Made by a program: the position numbers and the translations under genes. This document shows, piece after piece, positions 62,035 through 64,000 of a stretch of 64,000 nucleotides of DNA (within the stretch, counting starts at the first letter, position 1; each line of letters opens with the position of its first letter). Source of the stretch: Niabella sp. (GTDB lineage: Bacteria > Bacteroidota > Bacteroidia > Chitinophagales > Chitinophagaceae); NCBI GenBank assembly GCA_017744715.1, contig JAGIAT010000006.1:1-64000 (forward strand), given 5' to 3'. Below the pieces are notes generated by a model. The model was given only the letters and a program-made list of their open reading frames with translations. It did not search any database and was not told the DNA's origin.

Positions 62035-64000
62035 CTATCCCGCTGCAGAAAGCGATTCTACAGGTACTTTTTCTTCCTCGCCGTTTTTTTTGAACCCTGT
62101 AATTTCTTCGGCCAGTTTGTTCAGGTCGCCGGAGGCCCGGCTGATCAGCAAAAACTGGTCAATGATGGGCTTTAATTCATTAAGAGTGATCTTGGTTTCG
62201 GTGTCCAGCAGCCCCTGCTGAATTTCGTGCCTCCGTTTTTCCAGCAGCTCTTTTACGGCTGTTTTCAAAGACTGTGTATCCATATGCGCCGCAGGTTGTG
62301 CTATGTCCTCATCTGAAAGCATACCGGCGGTATTTTCCAGTTCGTGGACGGTATTTTCGATAATGGGCAGGAAATTATAGGAACGGTATTTGGCTGCAAA
62401 CTGGCGGGAGTAATGGGCCAGGGTGGCAATATGGGAGTTGATGGTAAAGATCATTACTACAAACTGGTGAATGGTCTTAATATTCTTTTGTTTGCTTTTG
62501 GGCTCACTGAGCATCCGGGAAAACGTGCCCGAAAGGTTGGCCTGGGCTACAAATGCTTCCTTGCGGCTGAGCTTGTAATCGGGGGGCGGCTCGTTTTTTA
62601 CATAGGCGCTGGAAACGGTTTGAAAGTAGATGCGGGTTTTTTCCAGGGCTGCTGCCATATAGCTTTTTACCTGTTTTTTCTCCCAGGAAGGAATGATATA
62701 GGTGGTCATAAAGGCAAGAATTGACCCGATAATGGTATCCAGCACCCGGTTTTCGATCACCACATGAAAGTTCCGGCTGTCCAGCAAAAAGAACATGATC
62801 AGCACATAAGCGGTCATAAATGTAACGCTTACCAGGTAGCGTGTACGCATAAAGCTGTAGGTAGCAATCATTAAAAGGATCATAGCCGTAAACCGGCCGG
62901 TGCCCGTCTGGATCAGGAACAGCAGCCCGATGCCCCCCATGGCACCAATGATGGTACCCAGTACCCGCTGGTAGTTGCGCTGTTTGGTAACGCTGTAGGT
63001 GGGTTTTAAGATCACAAGAGTGGTGAGCAGTATCCAGTAGCTGTATTCGAGCTTTAAAAGATGGGCGGTAATGTACCCCAGGGTCATGGCCAGGCTCAGG
63101 CGCAATGCATGCCGGAAGGTGTTAGACTGCAGGGAAAGATTTTCCCGGATCAGCTCACTGTCGAGGTCCGTTTTTTCCAGGAACGATTTGTAGTTGTCGG
63201 ACAGGCGGTATTCTTTTACCCTCTTCCGGTCGTACCGGGTATAATGATGCAGGGTATAGATGCGGAGGATCATGTCTTCGATCGACTGCATGATCTTGCG
63301 CATATTGATCAGGGCTTCCAGGTTTTCGGTGTTGCGGTGGGTGGCCACAAAGCGTTCGAAATGTTGCTTCAGGTTTCTTAGTTCATCATTCAAACTTTTA
63401 GATACCCGGGAGCGCCGTCCTTCCTGTACCGAAACACCGATTTCATAGAGTTCGTCTACCATACCGAGGATCACTTTCTGGAAATGCGGCAGGATATTGG
63501 CGCCATCAAACCGCTTGTGCATGGACTCATAATTGTAAAACGTAGCATTGGCCTTTTCAAAAAGGTCAACCGATTCTACAAAGATCACCAGCAGCCCGCG
63601 GCCGGTAAGGGTGGTAGATTTTACGATATTGCGGCTTTTAAACAGCATTTCCCGCACCAGGATCTGTTTATCCTGCACCTTTTGCTGCTGCTGCATCAGG
63701 TTTTTATAGGTTTTATCGTAGTTAACTCCTTCGTTATAAAAATAAGAGCGGGTTTTAAGATAATCAGCTATGGAAACGATGGAGTCGCCCAGCGCCTGCT
63801 GAATTACTTTATAAGGACGTACGCCGTGCAGGGCCAAACTTAAACCGATGTACCAGAGGCCGCCGCATAAGAGGTAAATGCCGTCCAGTACCACGTTCCA
63901 TCCCGTGGCTTTGTGATAAAGGGTAAGCACCATGATGAGCAAACCGGCAAATCCGATGGCATTGGTGCGGGCATTGTATACGCCCAGCATGCTCAGGGAA
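62035..64000 (-). CDS. FUSC/YccS-family membrane protein, N terminus outside the window
   Basis: The visible 655 or so residues show two hydrophobic clusters (AIGFAGLLIMVLTLYHKA near the edge and LRLSLAMTLGYITAHLLKLEY to YIIPSWEKK in the second half). These are separated and followed by long helical, soluble parts. The motif YWILLTTLVILKPTYSVTKQRNYQRVLGTIIGAMGG is shared by YccS, YhfK and aromatic-acid-efflux relatives, but a run of it is described by position here: about residues 315-350. The frame stays open to base 64000, so the start lies further right. The function in these proteins is probably efflux; the substrate is unknown. Confidence 0.85.
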   Translation of the reverse strand, partial: SLSMLGVYNARTNAIGFAGLLIMVLTLYHKATGWNVVLDGIYLLCGGLWYIGLSLALHGVRPYKVIQQALGDSIVSIADYLKTRSYFYNEGVNYDKTYKNLMQQQQKVQDKQILVREMLFKSRNIVKSTTLTGRGLLVIFVESVDLFEKANATFYNYESMHKRFDGANILPHFQKVILGMVDELYEIGVSVQEGRRSRVSKSLNDELRNLKQHFERFVATHRNTENLEALINMRKIMQSIEDMILRIYTLHHYTRYDRKRVKEYRLSDNYKSFLEKTDLDSELIRENLSLQSNTFRHALRLSLAMTLGYITAHLLKLEYSYWILLTTLVILKPTYSVTKQRNYQRVLGTIIGAMGGIGLLFLIQTGTGRFTAMILLMIATYSFMRTRYLVSVTFMTAYVLIMFFLLDSRNFHVVIENRVLDTIIGSILAFMTTYIIPSWEKKQVKSYMAAALEKTRIYFQTVSSAYVKNEPPPDYKLSRKEAFVAQANLSGTFSRMLSEPKSKQKNIKTIHQFVVMIFTINSHIATLAHYSRQFAAKYRSYNFLPIIENTVHELENTAGMLSDEDIAQPAAHMDTQSLKTAVKELLEKRRHEIQQGLLDTETKITLNELKPIIDQFLLISRASGDLNKLAEEITGFKKNGEEEKVPVESLSAAG

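Noticed and set aside
1..64000. tRNA, rRNA, insertion sequences, integrases, prophage genes
   Set aside because: I looked through the gaps and predicted proteins and found no tRNA-like cloverleaf, rRNA-like sequence, transposase, integrase or phage structural protein. A tRNAscan-SE and ISfinder search would settle this.

Overview
The window is chromosomal DNA of a member of the Bacteroidota, most likely family Chitinophagaceae. The evidence is a SusC/SusD pair behind a FecI/FecR sigma/anti-sigma pair, outer-membrane proteins of Bacteroidota type, lipoproteins with short lipoboxes, few Shine-Dalgarno sequences, and many exact matches to the Bacteroidota -7 promoter element TAnnTTTG just upstream of start codons. 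The genus cannot be fixed from the sequence. I see no rRNA, tRNA, insertion sequence, prophage or CRISPR array. This is core and niche-adaptation DNA rather than a mobile island.

Layout. 1-6.7 kb: envelope genes (lptB, an SDR oxidoreductase, lptC, an outer-membrane protein, coaX, a LON-substrate-binding-domain protein), with a tandem palindromic repeat at 1.8-2.1 kb. 6.8-14.7 kb: meaB, a glycosyltransferase, two pseudouridine synthases, two Spy-like periplasmic proteins, a Tat-exported metallophosphoesterase, a frameshifted outer-membrane protein and a HAD phosphatase. 15-20.6 kb: an LpxH-like phosphoesterase overlapping a glycosyltransferase, a TonB-dependent-type barrel and a SIMPL protein. 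20.7-24.8 kb: a Fic-like protein that lacks both the catalytic His and the inhibitory Glu, a Uma2 protein, a TIGR02757 protein and a cystathionine gamma-synthase-type enzyme. 25-29.7 kb: duplicated PepSY-like secreted proteins, two DUF2911 proteins behind an ACP phosphodiesterase, and a thioredoxin-like protein. 29.8-31.6 kb: a TPP riboswitch controlling a PnuC-type transporter and an acyl-CoA-dehydrogenase-like flavoprotein. 31.8-39.1 kb: a SET-domain protein, obgE, a GH78 rhamnosidase, a divergent GDPD, an SRPBCC protein and a secreted MsrB.

39.3-50.4 kb is a nutrient-uptake locus on the + strand: ECF sigma, FecR, SusC with an STN domain, SusD, a zinc metallohydrolase lipoprotein, a DUF4302-like lipoprotein and an unrecognised AT-richer lipoprotein. 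The sigma/FecR pair would sense substrate through SusC. 50.8-55.8 kb holds adk, two small lipoproteins and an unusual two-gene ABC system. 56-64 kb holds a TolB-propeller/amidohydrolase fusion, feoB, a second array of the palindromic repeat, and a FUSC/YccS-type membrane protein cut by the window edge.

The best candidates for something new are the TPP-riboswitch operon with a flavoprotein, the doubly degenerate Fic protein, the ABC module with an altered signature and H-loop, the last lipoprotein of the SusCD locus, and the dispersed palindromic repeat family.
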